Assembly (NCBI RefSeq): GCF_017573505.1
Contig: NZ_JAGEOJ010000006.1
Span: 1-64,000 of the forward strand
DNA: 64,000 nt
Reading direction: 5' to 3'
Source: Actinomadura barringtoniae
Lineage (GTDB): Bacteria > Actinomycetota > Actinomycetes > Streptosporangiales > Streptosporangiaceae
Both the position numbers and the translations under genes were made by a program. Shown here piece by piece: positions 53,431 through 61,620 of this stretch; within the stretch, counting starts at the first letter, position 1; each line of letters starts with the position of its first letter. The notes beneath the pieces were generated by a model that saw only the letters and a list, made by a program, of their open reading frames with translations, was not told the DNA's origin and ran no database searches.

Positions 53431-54462
53431 ATGCGGACCGTCAGGAAAGTCGGATACGTGATCTGTGCGCTGGCCGCCCTGCTTCTGGTGGGCGGACTAG
53501 TGACCGCCTGCGGAGGCAGCAGCGACAGCGGCGACTCCAGTGCCGCGAGCGCTCCCAAGCAGGCAGCGAGCGCCGCGCCGGGCAACAACGAGGCGGACAC
53601 CGGCAACGCAGCCGGAGGCTCCGGCTCCGGCTCGCGGGGGTCGGGCGGCGCGGGCAGTGCGGCCAGCCAGGCCAAGCTCGACCCCAACCCGGCGGGCCGG
53701 GCCGTCATCTACCAGTCGGACCTGCGGGTCCGGGCCAAGAACGTGGACACGGCGACCGCTCGGGCCAAACAGCTCGTGACGGCGGCAGGCGGGTACGTGG
53801 ACAACGAGTCCTCCACCTCCGACCCGGTCGGCGCCTCGGTCACGTTCAAGATCCCCGCCGACCGCTACCCGGCCGTGCTGGACCAGTTGTCCGGGCAACT
53901 CGGCACCAAGCTCTCGCTGCGCCAGCAGGCCGAGGACGTCACCGGCGAGGTCGCCGACGTGGACAGCCGGGTCCGCTCGGCGCAGGCCACCCTCGACTCG
54001 TTCCGCAAGCTCCTCGACCGCGCCAGGACGGTCGGCGAGGTCATGAACGTGGAGCAGGAGATCTCCCAGCGCCAGGCCGATCTGGAGGCGCTGCAGGCCC
54101 GTCAGAAGTCCCTCCAGCAGCGCACCCGCTTCGCGACCGTCACGCTGGCGATCGAGCCCAACGGCAAGCCGTCCCCGGCCCACCACGGCAAGCGCCGCGG
54201 CTTCATGGGCGGGCTGGAGAACGGCTGGCACGCGTTCACCACGTTCGTCGGCGGCCTGCTGCTGGTGTTCGGCTGGCTGCTGCCGTTCCTGATCCCGCTG
54301 GCCCTGATCGGCCTGCCCGCGCTCGCGATCTGGCACCGCATCCGCGACCGCCGTACGGACGCCCCCGGCGCCCCTCCCGCGCAGCCCGACCGCCCGGTCG
54401 CGGGCGTAGGAGCAGGGCCCGGACCGCGCTCGGGGTCAGGGTCAGGGTCGGATCAGGAGTAG
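53431..54462 (+). CDS. DUF4349 lipoprotein with C-terminal membrane helix
   Basis: A 343-residue envelope protein. The leader ends in a lipobox, LVTACGG, with Cys27 as the lipidation site. A Ser/Gly/Ala-rich linker follows to about residue 85. The DUF4349 domain then shows IYQSDLRVRAKNVDTATARA, VTFKIPADRYPAVLDQL and a coiled-coil (RVRSAQATLDSFRKLLDRAR, then ISQRQADLEALQARQKSL). A membrane helix near residue 270-300 (FVGGLLLVFGWLLPFLIPLA) and a Pro-rich tail close it. The role is unknown. It sits between hemG and hemE but on the opposite strand, ending 4 bp from the hemE stop. Confidence 0.85.
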   Translation: MRTVRKVGYVICALAALLLVGGLVTACGGSSDSGDSSAASAPKQAASAAPGNNEADTGNAAGGSGSGSRGSGGAGSAASQAKLDPNPAGRAVIYQSDLRVRAKNVDTATARAKQLVTAAGGYVDNESSTSDPVGASVTFKIPADRYPAVLDQLSGQLGTKLSLRQQAEDVTGEVADVDSRVRSAQATLDSFRKLLDRARTVGEVMNVEQEISQRQADLEALQARQKSLQQRTRFATVTLAIEPNGKPSPAHHGKRRGFMGGLENGWHAFTTFVGGLLLVFGWLLPFLIPLALIGLPALAIWHRIRDRRTDAPGAPPAQPDRPVAGVGAGPGPRSGSGSGSDQE

Positions 54463-54466
54463 CGCG

Positions 54467-55660
54467 TCAGGCGTTGTCGGCGGCCGAGGCCTCGTGGACG
54501 AGGTCGGCCAGGCGGGCCAGCACGTCCGGGTCGGTGGGCGGCAGGACGCCGTGGCCGAGGTTGAACACGTGGCCCTCGGCCGTACGGCCCCTGGCCAGGA
54601 CGTCGCGGGCGCGCCGTTCGACGACCTCCCAGGGGGCGAACAGGACGGCCGGGTCCAGGTTGCCCTGCAGCGCCTTGCCCGGCTCGACGCGGCTGACGGC
54701 CTCGTCCAGCGGCACGCGCCAGTCGACGCCGACGACGTCGGCCCCGGCCTCGCCCATCAGACCCAGCAGCTCGCCGGTCCCGACGCCGAAGTGGATGCGC
54801 GGCACGCCGTACGACGCGACCGCGTCGAAGATCTTGCGGGTGTACGGCAGCACCGACTCGCGGTAGTCCTGCGGCCCGACGGTGCCCACCCAGGAGTCGA
54901 ACACCTGGATCGCGCTCACGCCCGCCTCGATCTGGACCTTGAGGTAGTCGATGGTCATGTCGGCCAGCCGGTCCATGAGCTCGGCCCACAGCTCCGGCTC
55001 GCCGTACATCATGGCCTTGGTGTGGTCGTGGTTCTTGGACGGCCCGCCCTCGATCAGGTAGGAGCCGAGGGTGAACGGCGCGCCCGCGAACCCGATCAGC
55101 GGGGTGTCGCAGAGCTCGCCGACCAGGCCCTGGATGGCCTCGGTGGTGAACGGCACGTCGTCGGGCGTCAGGCGGCGGATCCGCTCCAGCGAGGCCTTGT
55201 CGCGGATCGGGTCGGCGATCACCGGGCCGACGCCGGGCTTGATGTCCAGGTCCACGCCGATGGCCTTGAGCGGCACGACGATGTCGCTGAAGAAGATCGC
55301 CGCGTCCACCGCGTACCGCCGCACCGGCTGCATCGTGATCTCCACGATCATGTCCGGCCGCGCGCAGGCCTCCAGCATCGGGACGCCCTCGCGTACGCGC
55401 AGGTACTCGGGCAGGGAACGTCCCGCCATGCGCATGAACCACACCGGCGTGTGGGGCACCGGCTGCCGGCGGCAGGCCCGCAGGAACGCGCTCTGCTCCA
55501 GCCCGGAGGCCCCGTTCACAGCCCCAGAGGCCCCGTCCGCACGCCCCGCGCCCGCTCCCCCAGAGACCCCGTCCGCACGGCCCGACGCCGCACCCGCACG
55601 CCCGGTCGCCGCGTCCTCGTGCCCGGGGGCCCCGTTCGATCCATCAACGTTGACAGCCAC
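54467..55660 (-). CDS. hemE: Uroporphyrinogen decarboxylase
   Basis: A 397-residue HemE, which decarboxylates uroporphyrinogen III to coproporphyrinogen III. Conserved boxes include PVWFMRMAGRSLPEYL (the usual Gln of RQAGR is Met here), VDAAIFFSDIVVPLKAIG, IGFAGAPFTLGSYLIEGG, IQVFDSWVG and VFNLGHGVLPPTDP. About 45 N-terminal residues are low complexity (GRAGAASGRADGVSGGAGA) and absent from most homologues. The start is uncertain: GTG 55660 or GTG 55684, both before the repeat. Its partner genes hemG and hemQ lie 1.2 kb away. Confidence 0.92.
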   Translation of the reverse strand: MAVNVDGSNGAPGHEDAATGRAGAASGRADGVSGGAGAGRADGASGAVNGASGLEQSAFLRACRRQPVPHTPVWFMRMAGRSLPEYLRVREGVPMLEACARPDMIVEITMQPVRRYAVDAAIFFSDIVVPLKAIGVDLDIKPGVGPVIADPIRDKASLERIRRLTPDDVPFTTEAIQGLVGELCDTPLIGFAGAPFTLGSYLIEGGPSKNHDHTKAMMYGEPELWAELMDRLADMTIDYLKVQIEAGVSAIQVFDSWVGTVGPQDYRESVLPYTRKIFDAVASYGVPRIHFGVGTGELLGLMGEAGADVVGVDWRVPLDEAVSRVEPGKALQGNLDPAVLFAPWEVVERRARDVLARGRTAEGHVFNLGHGVLPPTDPDVLARLADLVHEASAADNA

Positions 55661-55857
55661 GCGCCGATCGTCCCACGAACTCACCGCTCAGACGCACCAG
55701 GGTGAGGACAACGCCCCGTCTGCGTTCCGCCTCCACCGCGCCGATGCGGCGTTCCTGCGGCGTTCCTATCGAACTTCCGGACACGCCGAGCGAAGTCCCG
55801 CATTCTGTCCCCGGCTCATGCGAACGTGACCGGTGTCATAGCCGAGGGAGGTCCCCC

Positions 55858-56085
55858 TTGTTCTGTTCCACCTGCGGTGATGAACGACTGTTCGAACAGC
55901 CTCCGTGCTCCGACGGGCACGGCGAGGACTGTCCCGAGCGGGCCTGCACCGCGTGCGGCACGGCCATACTGATCGGCCTGCCGGTGGCGCCGCCCGCCAT
56001 CCTCGGGCACGCACCGCCGTCGACCCAGGCGCCACCCGCGGCGTCGTCTCCCCGCCGTACCTCCGACGAGCGAGCCGTCGCCTGA
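55858..56085 (+). CDS. Small zinc-ribbon protein
   Basis: A 75-residue protein with six cysteines arranged CSTC (residues 3-6), C17, C25 and CTAC (30-33), plus a histidine at 20, fitting a small zinc-binding module. A Pro/Ala-rich tail follows. It starts at TTG 55858 after GAGGGAGG; a longer frame exists upstream but lacks coding signs. The neighbouring DUF3000 gene is on the same strand 136 bp downstream. Function unknown. Confidence 0.7.
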   Translation: MFCSTCGDERLFEQPPCSDGHGEDCPERACTACGTAILIGLPVAPPAILGHAPPSTQAPPAASSPRRTSDERAVA

Positions 56086-56221
56086 CCGGCGCGGCCCACG
56101 AACCGAAACCTGTGACGTGTCACCTTCCCCGCCCCCACCTCCCGTCACCACGCCCGGCGTGGCATCCGGGGGGTCACCCGCCCCTGCGACCCACGCTCCT
56201 CCCGACACGGCCGGTCCTGGT

Positions 56222-56788
56222 ATGACTCCTCCCGCCTTCCAGCGCGCGCTGGACACCCTTTCCGCCATCCTCGAAGGCCCGGCGCTCCGGCCGGAGCTCG
56301 AGCTCGAGGACATGCCCGCGCCCCAGCGGCTCGCCCCGTACGCGGCGGCCATGTCGGGCAGCGTCTACCGCGACGACGACTCCGAGATCGCGATGGGCCG
56401 CCTGATCGTGCTGTACGACCCGGAGGGCCGCAGCGGCTGGACCAACGACTTCCGGGTCGTCGCCTACATCAGGGCCGACCTGGAGCCGGAGATCGCCGCC
56501 GACGAGCTGATCGGCTCGGTGGCCTGGAGCTGGCTCCTGGAGGCACTGGAGCAGGTCGGCTACGCGGGCGAGTCCGGAACGATCACTCGTGCGGTCTCGG
56601 AGAGCTTCGGCGACAAAAAGGATGAACCGTCAACGACCGAGCTCGAACTGCGGGCCTCCTGGTCCCCGACCGGCGAAGATCTCACCGGTCACGTGGCCGC
56701 ATGGTGCGAGGTGATGTGCACCACGGCGGGCCTTCCGCCCACGGGCGTCAGCGCTCTGCTGGACCGTAGGGGCGGGTCCGCCGGTTGA
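56222..56788 (+). CDS. DUF3000 domain-containing protein
   Basis: A 188-residue cytoplasmic protein of the actinobacteria-specific DUF3000 family. It shows PAFQRALDTLSAIL, the strand pair MGRLIVLYDPEGRSGWTNDF, VVAYIRADLEPEIAADELI and WSWLLEALEQVGY, and ends in HVAAWCEVMCTTAGLPP. The function is not known, but the gene is often next to the gene for RNase D and hemE, as here. ATG 56222 fits homologues; GTG 56117 would add a Pro-rich extension of 35 residues. Confidence 0.88.
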   Translation: MTPPAFQRALDTLSAILEGPALRPELELEDMPAPQRLAPYAAAMSGSVYRDDDSEIAMGRLIVLYDPEGRSGWTNDFRVVAYIRADLEPEIAADELIGSVAWSWLLEALEQVGYAGESGTITRAVSESFGDKKDEPSTTELELRASWSPTGEDLTGHVAAWCEVMCTTAGLPPTGVSALLDRRGGSAG

Positions 56789-56807
56789 GCGACGTACGGT
56801 AGGGGGC

Positions 56808-58661
56808 GTGGGTAGCACAGCGTCCGAAACCGAGGCGGCAGGCGAGAGCACGGAGACAGTGGCACCATCCGAGACCCGATCCGGCCAGTCCGCGAGTTCC
56901 GGCACCCCTTCTGGGGAGGCCGAAGCCGCAGGCGACGCCGAATCCACCGCCACCTCGGCGGCACCCGAAGGCCAGGCGGCGTCCCGCGGCGAACCCGAGC
57001 CCAAGGGCGGACGCGCGCCCCGATCCAAGGCCGTACCCAAACAGGAGGCCGTCCCCGACGAACCCGGCACGGCCGGCGCCGCCCCGGCAGGCGTGGAAGG
57101 TGCCAAGCCGAGGGCGAAGGCCGACGCCAAGCCGAGCACCAAGGCGGGCGCGAAGCCCGCCCCCGCAGCCGCCAAGCCGGATCCTGCGGCCGCCAAGCCT
57201 GTCGCGAAGGCCGAAGCCGGGCCCAAGCCGAGCGCGAAGGCCGAGCCCAAGGCGGCCGCGGAGGCCGAGCCCAAGGCGAAGGCCGACGGCGAAGCGGACG
57301 GCAATGCCAAGGCGGCCGGCAAGGCCGACGCGAAGGCGGACCAGGCCACAACAGGCAACGGCAAGCCGGACAACGCCAAGTCCGGCAACGGCAAGCAGGA
57401 ACCTCGCGCCAAGGAAGCCGCCAAGGAATCCGAGGACGAGCACCGGTCCGACGCCGTTCCGCTCCTGGAGCCGCGAGACGGGGTGCCCGCCGTCATCGCC
57501 ACCGAGGAGCAGCTGGCGCGGGTGATCGCCGCGTTCGCCGATGGGACCGGTCCAGTCGCCGTCGACGCCGAGCGCGCCTCCGGCTACCGCTACGGCCAGC
57601 GCGCCTACCTGATCCAGCTGCGCCGCCGCGGCGCCGGAACGGCCCTGATCGACCCGATCGAGTGCCCGGACCTGTCGGAGCTGGACTCCGTCCTGGCCGG
57701 CACCGAGATGGTCCTGCACGCCGCCAACCAGGACCTGCCCTGCCTTGCCGAGGTCGGCCTCGTTCCGCGGAAGCTGTTCGACACCGAGCTGGCCGGGCGC
57801 TTGCTCGGTCACCCCCGCGTCGGGCTCGGCTCCATGGTCGAGAACGTGCTGGGCTTCCTGCTGGAGAAGGGCCACTCGGCCGCCGACTGGTCGACCCGTC
57901 CCCTCCCCGAGGACTGGCTGCGGTACGCGGCGCTGGACGTCGAGCTCCTCGTCGAGCTCCGCGACGCCCTCTACGTCGAGCTCACCGAGAGCGGCAAGCT
58001 GGAGTGGGCGCTGGAGGAGTTCGCCTCGATCCTGGCCACCCCGCCCAAGCCGCCCCGCGCCGACCCGTGGCGCCGTACGTCCGGCATCCACCGCGTGCGC
58101 AACCGGCGCGGCCTGGCCGTCGTACGGGAGGTCTGGGAGACGCGCGACAAGATCGCCCGCGAGCGCGACCTGTCCCCGGGCCGGGTGCTGCAGGACGCCG
58201 CGATCATCGAGCTGGCGCTGAACTCGCCCAAGACGCCCGCCGAGCTGCAGGCCCTGTCCACGCTGCGCGGCCGTGGCGCCCGCCGCCACCAGTCGGCGTG
58301 GCTGCGCGCGGTGACCAAGGCTCGTGGCCTGCCCGACCGTGGCCTGCCCGACTCCAACCTGCCCGGCGACGGCCCGCCGCCCGCCCACCGCTGGGCCGAA
58401 CGCGACCCCGAGGCCGCCAAGCGCCTGGCCGCGGCCAAGGCGGTAGTGGCGGCCCTGGCCGACGAGCACACCATGCCCACCGAGAACCTCGTCCAGCCCG
58501 ACTCCGTACGCCGCCTGTCATGGTCGCCCCCGGCCGACATCACCCCCGAGTCCATCGGGACGTCGCTGGCCGAGCTGGGTGCCCGCCCGTGGCAGATCGG
58601 CCTGGTGTCCAAGCCGCTGGCCAAGTCGTTCGTACGCCTGGAGTGCAAGGGCGAGATCTAA
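56808..58661 (+). CDS. rnd: Ribonuclease D family 3'-5' exonuclease with Ala/Lys/Pro-rich N-terminus
   Basis: A 617-residue DEDDy exonuclease/HRDC protein that trims RNA 3' ends such as tRNA precursors. The nuclease domain starts near residue 225; VAVDAERASGYRY gives the Asp253/Glu255 metal pair, with LHAANQDLPCLAEVGL and YAALDVELLVELRDAL as later motifs. HRDC is near 375-460. The first 215 residues are low complexity, ending in repeated AKPxAKAEAKA blocks with many lysines, unusual among homologues. GTG 56808 follows the DUF3000 stop by 19 bp, so the two are likely co-transcribed. Confidence 0.9.
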   Translation: MGSTASETEAAGESTETVAPSETRSGQSASSGTPSGEAEAAGDAESTATSAAPEGQAASRGEPEPKGGRAPRSKAVPKQEAVPDEPGTAGAAPAGVEGAKPRAKADAKPSTKAGAKPAPAAAKPDPAAAKPVAKAEAGPKPSAKAEPKAAAEAEPKAKADGEADGNAKAAGKADAKADQATTGNGKPDNAKSGNGKQEPRAKEAAKESEDEHRSDAVPLLEPRDGVPAVIATEEQLARVIAAFADGTGPVAVDAERASGYRYGQRAYLIQLRRRGAGTALIDPIECPDLSELDSVLAGTEMVLHAANQDLPCLAEVGLVPRKLFDTELAGRLLGHPRVGLGSMVENVLGFLLEKGHSAADWSTRPLPEDWLRYAALDVELLVELRDALYVELTESGKLEWALEEFASILATPPKPPRADPWRRTSGIHRVRNRRGLAVVREVWETRDKIARERDLSPGRVLQDAAIIELALNSPKTPAELQALSTLRGRGARRHQSAWLRAVTKARGLPDRGLPDSNLPGDGPPPAHRWAERDPEAAKRLAAAKAVVAALADEHTMPTENLVQPDSVRRLSWSPPADITPESIGTSLAELGARPWQIGLVSKPLAKSFVRLECKGEI

Positions 58662-58716
58662 GGCCCCCTCCGCACCGCTCTAACCGGCCCCCGTCGCGCC
58701 CCAGGACCGCGGGGGG

Positions 58717-58735
58717 TTAGGTTAGCTTTACCAAA
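58717..58735. promoter_or_regulatory. IdeR/DmdR-type iron box before the iron permease
   Basis: TTAGGTTAGCTTTACCAAA (58717-58735) matches the iron-box consensus TTAGGTTAGGCTAACCTAA at 15 of 19 positions by eye. It lies 67 bp before the permease start and likely overlaps its promoter, so the gene should be repressed when iron is plentiful. Confidence 0.75.
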
Positions 58736-58801
58736 GCGTCCGTCGCATAATGGTGTGGTTTGCCGGTTCGTCCCACTCCGACCCCCTGGAGGAAAGCAGC
58801 G

Positions 58802-59674
58802 ATGCTTCTGGGCAATTTCCTCATCGGTCTCCGGGAGGGGCTCGAGGCCGCCCTGGTCGTGAGCATCCTCATCGCCTATCTGGTGAAGACGGGCAACCGG
58901 CGAGCGCTCATCCCCGTCTGGACCGGCATCACCGTCGCGGTCATGCTCGCCGTCGGCTTCGGCATCGCACTGAGCGCCGCGTCCGCGGAGATGCAGTTCA
59001 AGACCCAGGAGCTGTTCGGCGGCCTGCTGTCGATCCTCGCCGTCGGCCTGGTCACCTGGATGGTCTTCTGGATGCGCAAGGCCGCGCGCTTCATGAAGGC
59101 CGAACTGGAAGGCAAGCTGGAAGGCGCCCTGAACGTCGGTCCCATCGCCCTCACCACGGTCGCGTTCCTAGCCGTCGGCCGCGAAGGCCTGGAAACCGCG
59201 CTCTTCCTCTGGACCAACATCAGCAACTCGTCCGAGGGCTCCACCCAGCCGATCATCGGCGCCCTGCTGGGCCTCGCCACCGCCGTCGTCCTGGGTTACC
59301 TGCTCTACCGCGGCGGCCTCAAGCTCAACCTCAAGCGCTTCTTCACCTGGACCGGCGGCGCCCTCATCGTGGTCGCGGCCGGCGTCTTCGGCTACGGCTT
59401 CCACGACCTCCAGGAAGCCGACGTCCTCCCCGGCCTGAACTCCGTCGCGCTCGAGCCGCACCTGTTCTTCTCCAAGTTCGGCACGTTCGGCGACTGGCTG
59501 CAGACCGCCTTCCAGGGCGTCCTGAACGTCACCCCGCAGATCACCTGGCTACAGCTGATCATGTGGGCGGCCTACCTGATCCCGGTGATGTACCTCTTCC
59601 TGCGCCCCACCCCCGGGACTCCCGCACCGAAGAAGTCCACCAAGGCCACCACCGAGCCCGCCTCCTCGTCCTGA
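58802..59674 (+). CDS. FTR1-family high-affinity iron permease (EfeU-like)
   Basis: A 290-residue integral membrane protein with seven predicted helices and the two iron-binding REGLE motifs, residues 11-15 (LREGLEAAL) and 127-131 (GREGLETALF). It imports ferric or ferrous iron across the membrane. EfeO and EfeB, the usual partners, are not next to it. ATG 58802 follows GGAGGAAAGCAGCG. An iron box upstream argues for IdeR-type control. The C-terminus (KKSTKATTEPASSS) is polar. The following gene is on the other strand. Confidence 0.92.
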   Translation: MLLGNFLIGLREGLEAALVVSILIAYLVKTGNRRALIPVWTGITVAVMLAVGFGIALSAASAEMQFKTQELFGGLLSILAVGLVTWMVFWMRKAARFMKAELEGKLEGALNVGPIALTTVAFLAVGREGLETALFLWTNISNSSEGSTQPIIGALLGLATAVVLGYLLYRGGLKLNLKRFFTWTGGALIVVAAGVFGYGFHDLQEADVLPGLNSVALEPHLFFSKFGTFGDWLQTAFQGVLNVTPQITWLQLIMWAAYLIPVMYLFLRPTPGTPAPKKSTKATTEPASSS

Positions 59675-59678
59675 CCGT

Positions 59679-60041
59679 TCACAGATCAGGAAGCGGATCC
59701 CGAGGCAGACTGTCGCGCGCGAACACTTCCGCGTCCGCCGCGTTCACCACCGGCACATATTCGTCGTCCAGCTCGAAGAACGCCCCGGCGAACTCGAACT
59801 GCGCCCCCGAGTTCGTCTCCACCGGCCCGATCCGCGTCCCGCGCGGGTAGCTGCCCCAAATGCTCTTGGGCTTAGTACGGCTGATCGCACCGGTCGAGAT
59901 GACGGCGACCTGACTGTCGGTGACCACGAAGATGAACCCCGCACCGCCCCCATAACTGAAGGCGGGGAAGATGTAGCGGATGTCGTCCTCGATGCCGAGA
60001 AACTCCCGGCAACGGTCCCGAACCGGGCGTGGAACGGGCAT
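59679..60041 (-). CDS. Hypothetical protein with PH-like fold
   Basis: A 120-residue protein without signal or membrane helix. It begins MPVPRPVRDRCREFLGIEDD and has a run of strands: IRYIFPAFSYGGGAGFIFVV, QVAVISTGAISRTKPKSIWG and GAQFEFAGAFFELDDEYVPV. This strand-rich pattern resembles bacterial PH-like domain proteins of unknown role. The start ATG 60041 has GGGGAGGTGC upstream; earlier in-frame starts are possible. It converges on the iron permease with a 4-bp gap. Confidence 0.65.
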   Translation of the reverse strand: MPVPRPVRDRCREFLGIEDDIRYIFPAFSYGGGAGFIFVVTDSQVAVISTGAISRTKPKSIWGSYPRGTRIGPVETNSGAQFEFAGAFFELDDEYVPVVNAADAEVFARDSLPRDPLPDL

Positions 60042-60432
60042 GACGGCGGATGCACCTCCCCGAGGAACGGTCTTCGTAGGCCGTGTCCAATCATGCCCGG
60101 AAATCATGCCCCGCGACCATCGGACCGCCCCACCCCACACCCCCTAAAGTCACCCCCCGCACACACCCGCCGCAACCCGCGCCCACATCACCGCGCCCCC
60201 CGTCCGCGCATCCCCAAGCCGCCCGCCCGCGCACATCACCGCACCGCGGCCACGCGCATCACCGCACCGCGGCCACGCGCATCACCGCACCGCGGCCACG
60301 CGCATCACCGCGCCCACCCGCACATCGCCCACGCAGGCCGCTCACCCAGGACCGCCCGCGTGGCCGCCCGCACCGCCCACCACGGGATGAACGACGACGG
60401 CACCAGATCGGGGGACACCCGCGCCGCGTTCG
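60042..60432. other. 391-bp non-coding gap with C-rich, repeat-bearing sequence
   Basis: No convincing gene is seen here. The left end (60042-60100) should hold the promoter of the PH-like gene. The centre (60120-60330) is very C-rich on the plus strand and carries a 23-bp tandem repeat. The right part (60330-60432) follows the end of the leftward ABC permease. Frames through the gap have a composition (His/Arg/Pro only) typical of non-coding sequence. Confidence 0.6.
60231..60312. repeat. 23-bp tandem repeat
   Basis: About 3.2 near-identical copies of a 23-bp unit (ATCACCGCACCGCGGCCACG plus CGC) with copies starting at 60235, 60258, 60281 and 60304. Further degenerate copies (CACATCACCGCG) lie to the left near 60183. 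The unit contains CCGCGG, a 6-bp palindrome. Confidence 0.85.
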
Positions 60433-61620
60433 TCAGACCGCTGCCAATGCGGCCGTAGGAGCCAGCCGAGCTGCACGTACCGCCGGATAAAGCCCTGCGA
60501 CAGCACCGATCGCCAACGTCGCTCCCAAGGCACCGCCCAGCGCCCACATCGGAACCACCGGCGGCCACCCGCGATAGACGGCAAACGCCAAGGTCACCCC
60601 GGCACCCAACACAACACCCACGACCCCGCCCAGCGCCGACAGCAACAACGACTCGGCCAGGAACTGAATCCGCACCTGTCCCCGCGTGGCCCCCAGCGAC
60701 CGCCGCAGCCCGATCTCCCGCCGCCGCTCCAGCACGGAGATGACCATGGTGTTCGCAACCCCCACGCCACCCACCAGCAGCGCGACCGCACCCAGCCCCA
60801 GCAGCAGTCCCGTGAACGCGCCTGAGGCCTCCGCCTTAGCCTCCAAGGCATCCGAAGGCCGGCTGACCTCGACCTCCTCGGGCTTCTCCGGGTTGACCGT
60901 ACGAGCGAGCACACCCCGCACGTCATTCACAGCGGCATCGCTAGACCGCTCGTAGATCATCGTCGGATGCCGGTCGAACCCCAGATACCGTTCAGCCGCG
61001 TCCCACCCCACCAGCGCGGACCGATCGATCTCCGGCGCCAGCTCAGCACCGTTCAGAATCCCCACCACGCTGAACCAGCGCCCGCCGATCCACACTTCAC
61101 CCCCCGCGCGGTCCATCCCCATCCGCCGCGCGGCCTCGGCCCCCAGCACAACTTCCGGATAGTTCCCCGCGTTCAGCCAGGTCCCCGACCGCACCCCCAC
61201 GCCCAGCGTGCGCAGCAGATCTCCCCCAGCAGCCTGCACCGCGATCCCCGAAGTCACTTCCTTCGGAATCAACCCCGTACGCCGAACCGTCACATCCACA
61301 TTCCCTGTGGCCGCAACGCCCGTGACCGATCCAACCCGCCCCACCATTTTTGGCGCGCTCTCGGGCAGATCCGCCCCGTCCCCGAAGACCGTGTTCCCTG
61401 GCTTGACGGTCAGCAGATTGGTCCCCAGCCGATCGATCCTCCGCAGCAGTTGTTCCTTACTCGACGACGAGATCCCAATCACCGCGACCATCGTCGCGAT
61501 CCCGATGGCGATCCCCACCGCCGACAGCAACACCCTCGTAGGCCGAGCTCGCAGGCCCGCGAACCCCACCCGTGCGACATCCCGCGGCCCCAACCGAGCG
61601 GGCACCAAGCCGGCGTTCAC
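60433..61620 (-). CDS. MacB-like ABC transporter permease (FtsX-type)
   Basis: A 395-residue permease with four membrane helices: one after a basic start (RARPTRVLLSAVGIAIGIAT), then a large extracytoplasmic domain (residues about 70-270, with GFDRHPTMIYERSSDAAVND), and three at the C-terminal end (FTGLLLGLGAVALLVGGVGV, FLAESLLLSALGGVVGVVLG, ALGGALGATLAIGAVAGLYP). The ERRREIGLRRSLGATRGQV motif is typical of FtsX/MacB couplings with the ATPase. It is the last gene of a four-gene operon, and its GTG start overlaps the ATPase stop (GTGA). Confidence 0.9.
   Translation of the reverse strand: MNAGLVPARLGPRDVARVGFAGLRARPTRVLLSAVGIAIGIATMVAVIGISSSSKEQLLRRIDRLGTNLLTVKPGNTVFGDGADLPESAPKMVGRVGSVTGVAATGNVDVTVRRTGLIPKEVTSGIAVQAAGGDLLRTLGVGVRSGTWLNAGNYPEVVLGAEAARRMGMDRAGGEVWIGGRWFSVVGILNGAELAPEIDRSALVGWDAAERYLGFDRHPTMIYERSSDAAVNDVRGVLARTVNPEKPEEVEVSRPSDALEAKAEASGAFTGLLLGLGAVALLVGGVGVANTMVISVLERRREIGLRRSLGATRGQVRIQFLAESLLLSALGGVVGVVLGAGVTLAFAVYRGWPPVVPMWALGGALGATLAIGAVAGLYPAVRAARLAPTAALAAV

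Noticed and set aside
60235..60312. CRISPR-like array
   Set aside because: Repeats are contiguous at 23-bp period without spacers, and no cas gene is present.
60093..60458. Open frames in the C-rich gap (up to 135 residues on the plus strand)
   Set aside because: They are almost entirely Arg, Pro, His and Thr from the tandem repeat, with no ribosome-binding site or coding bias.
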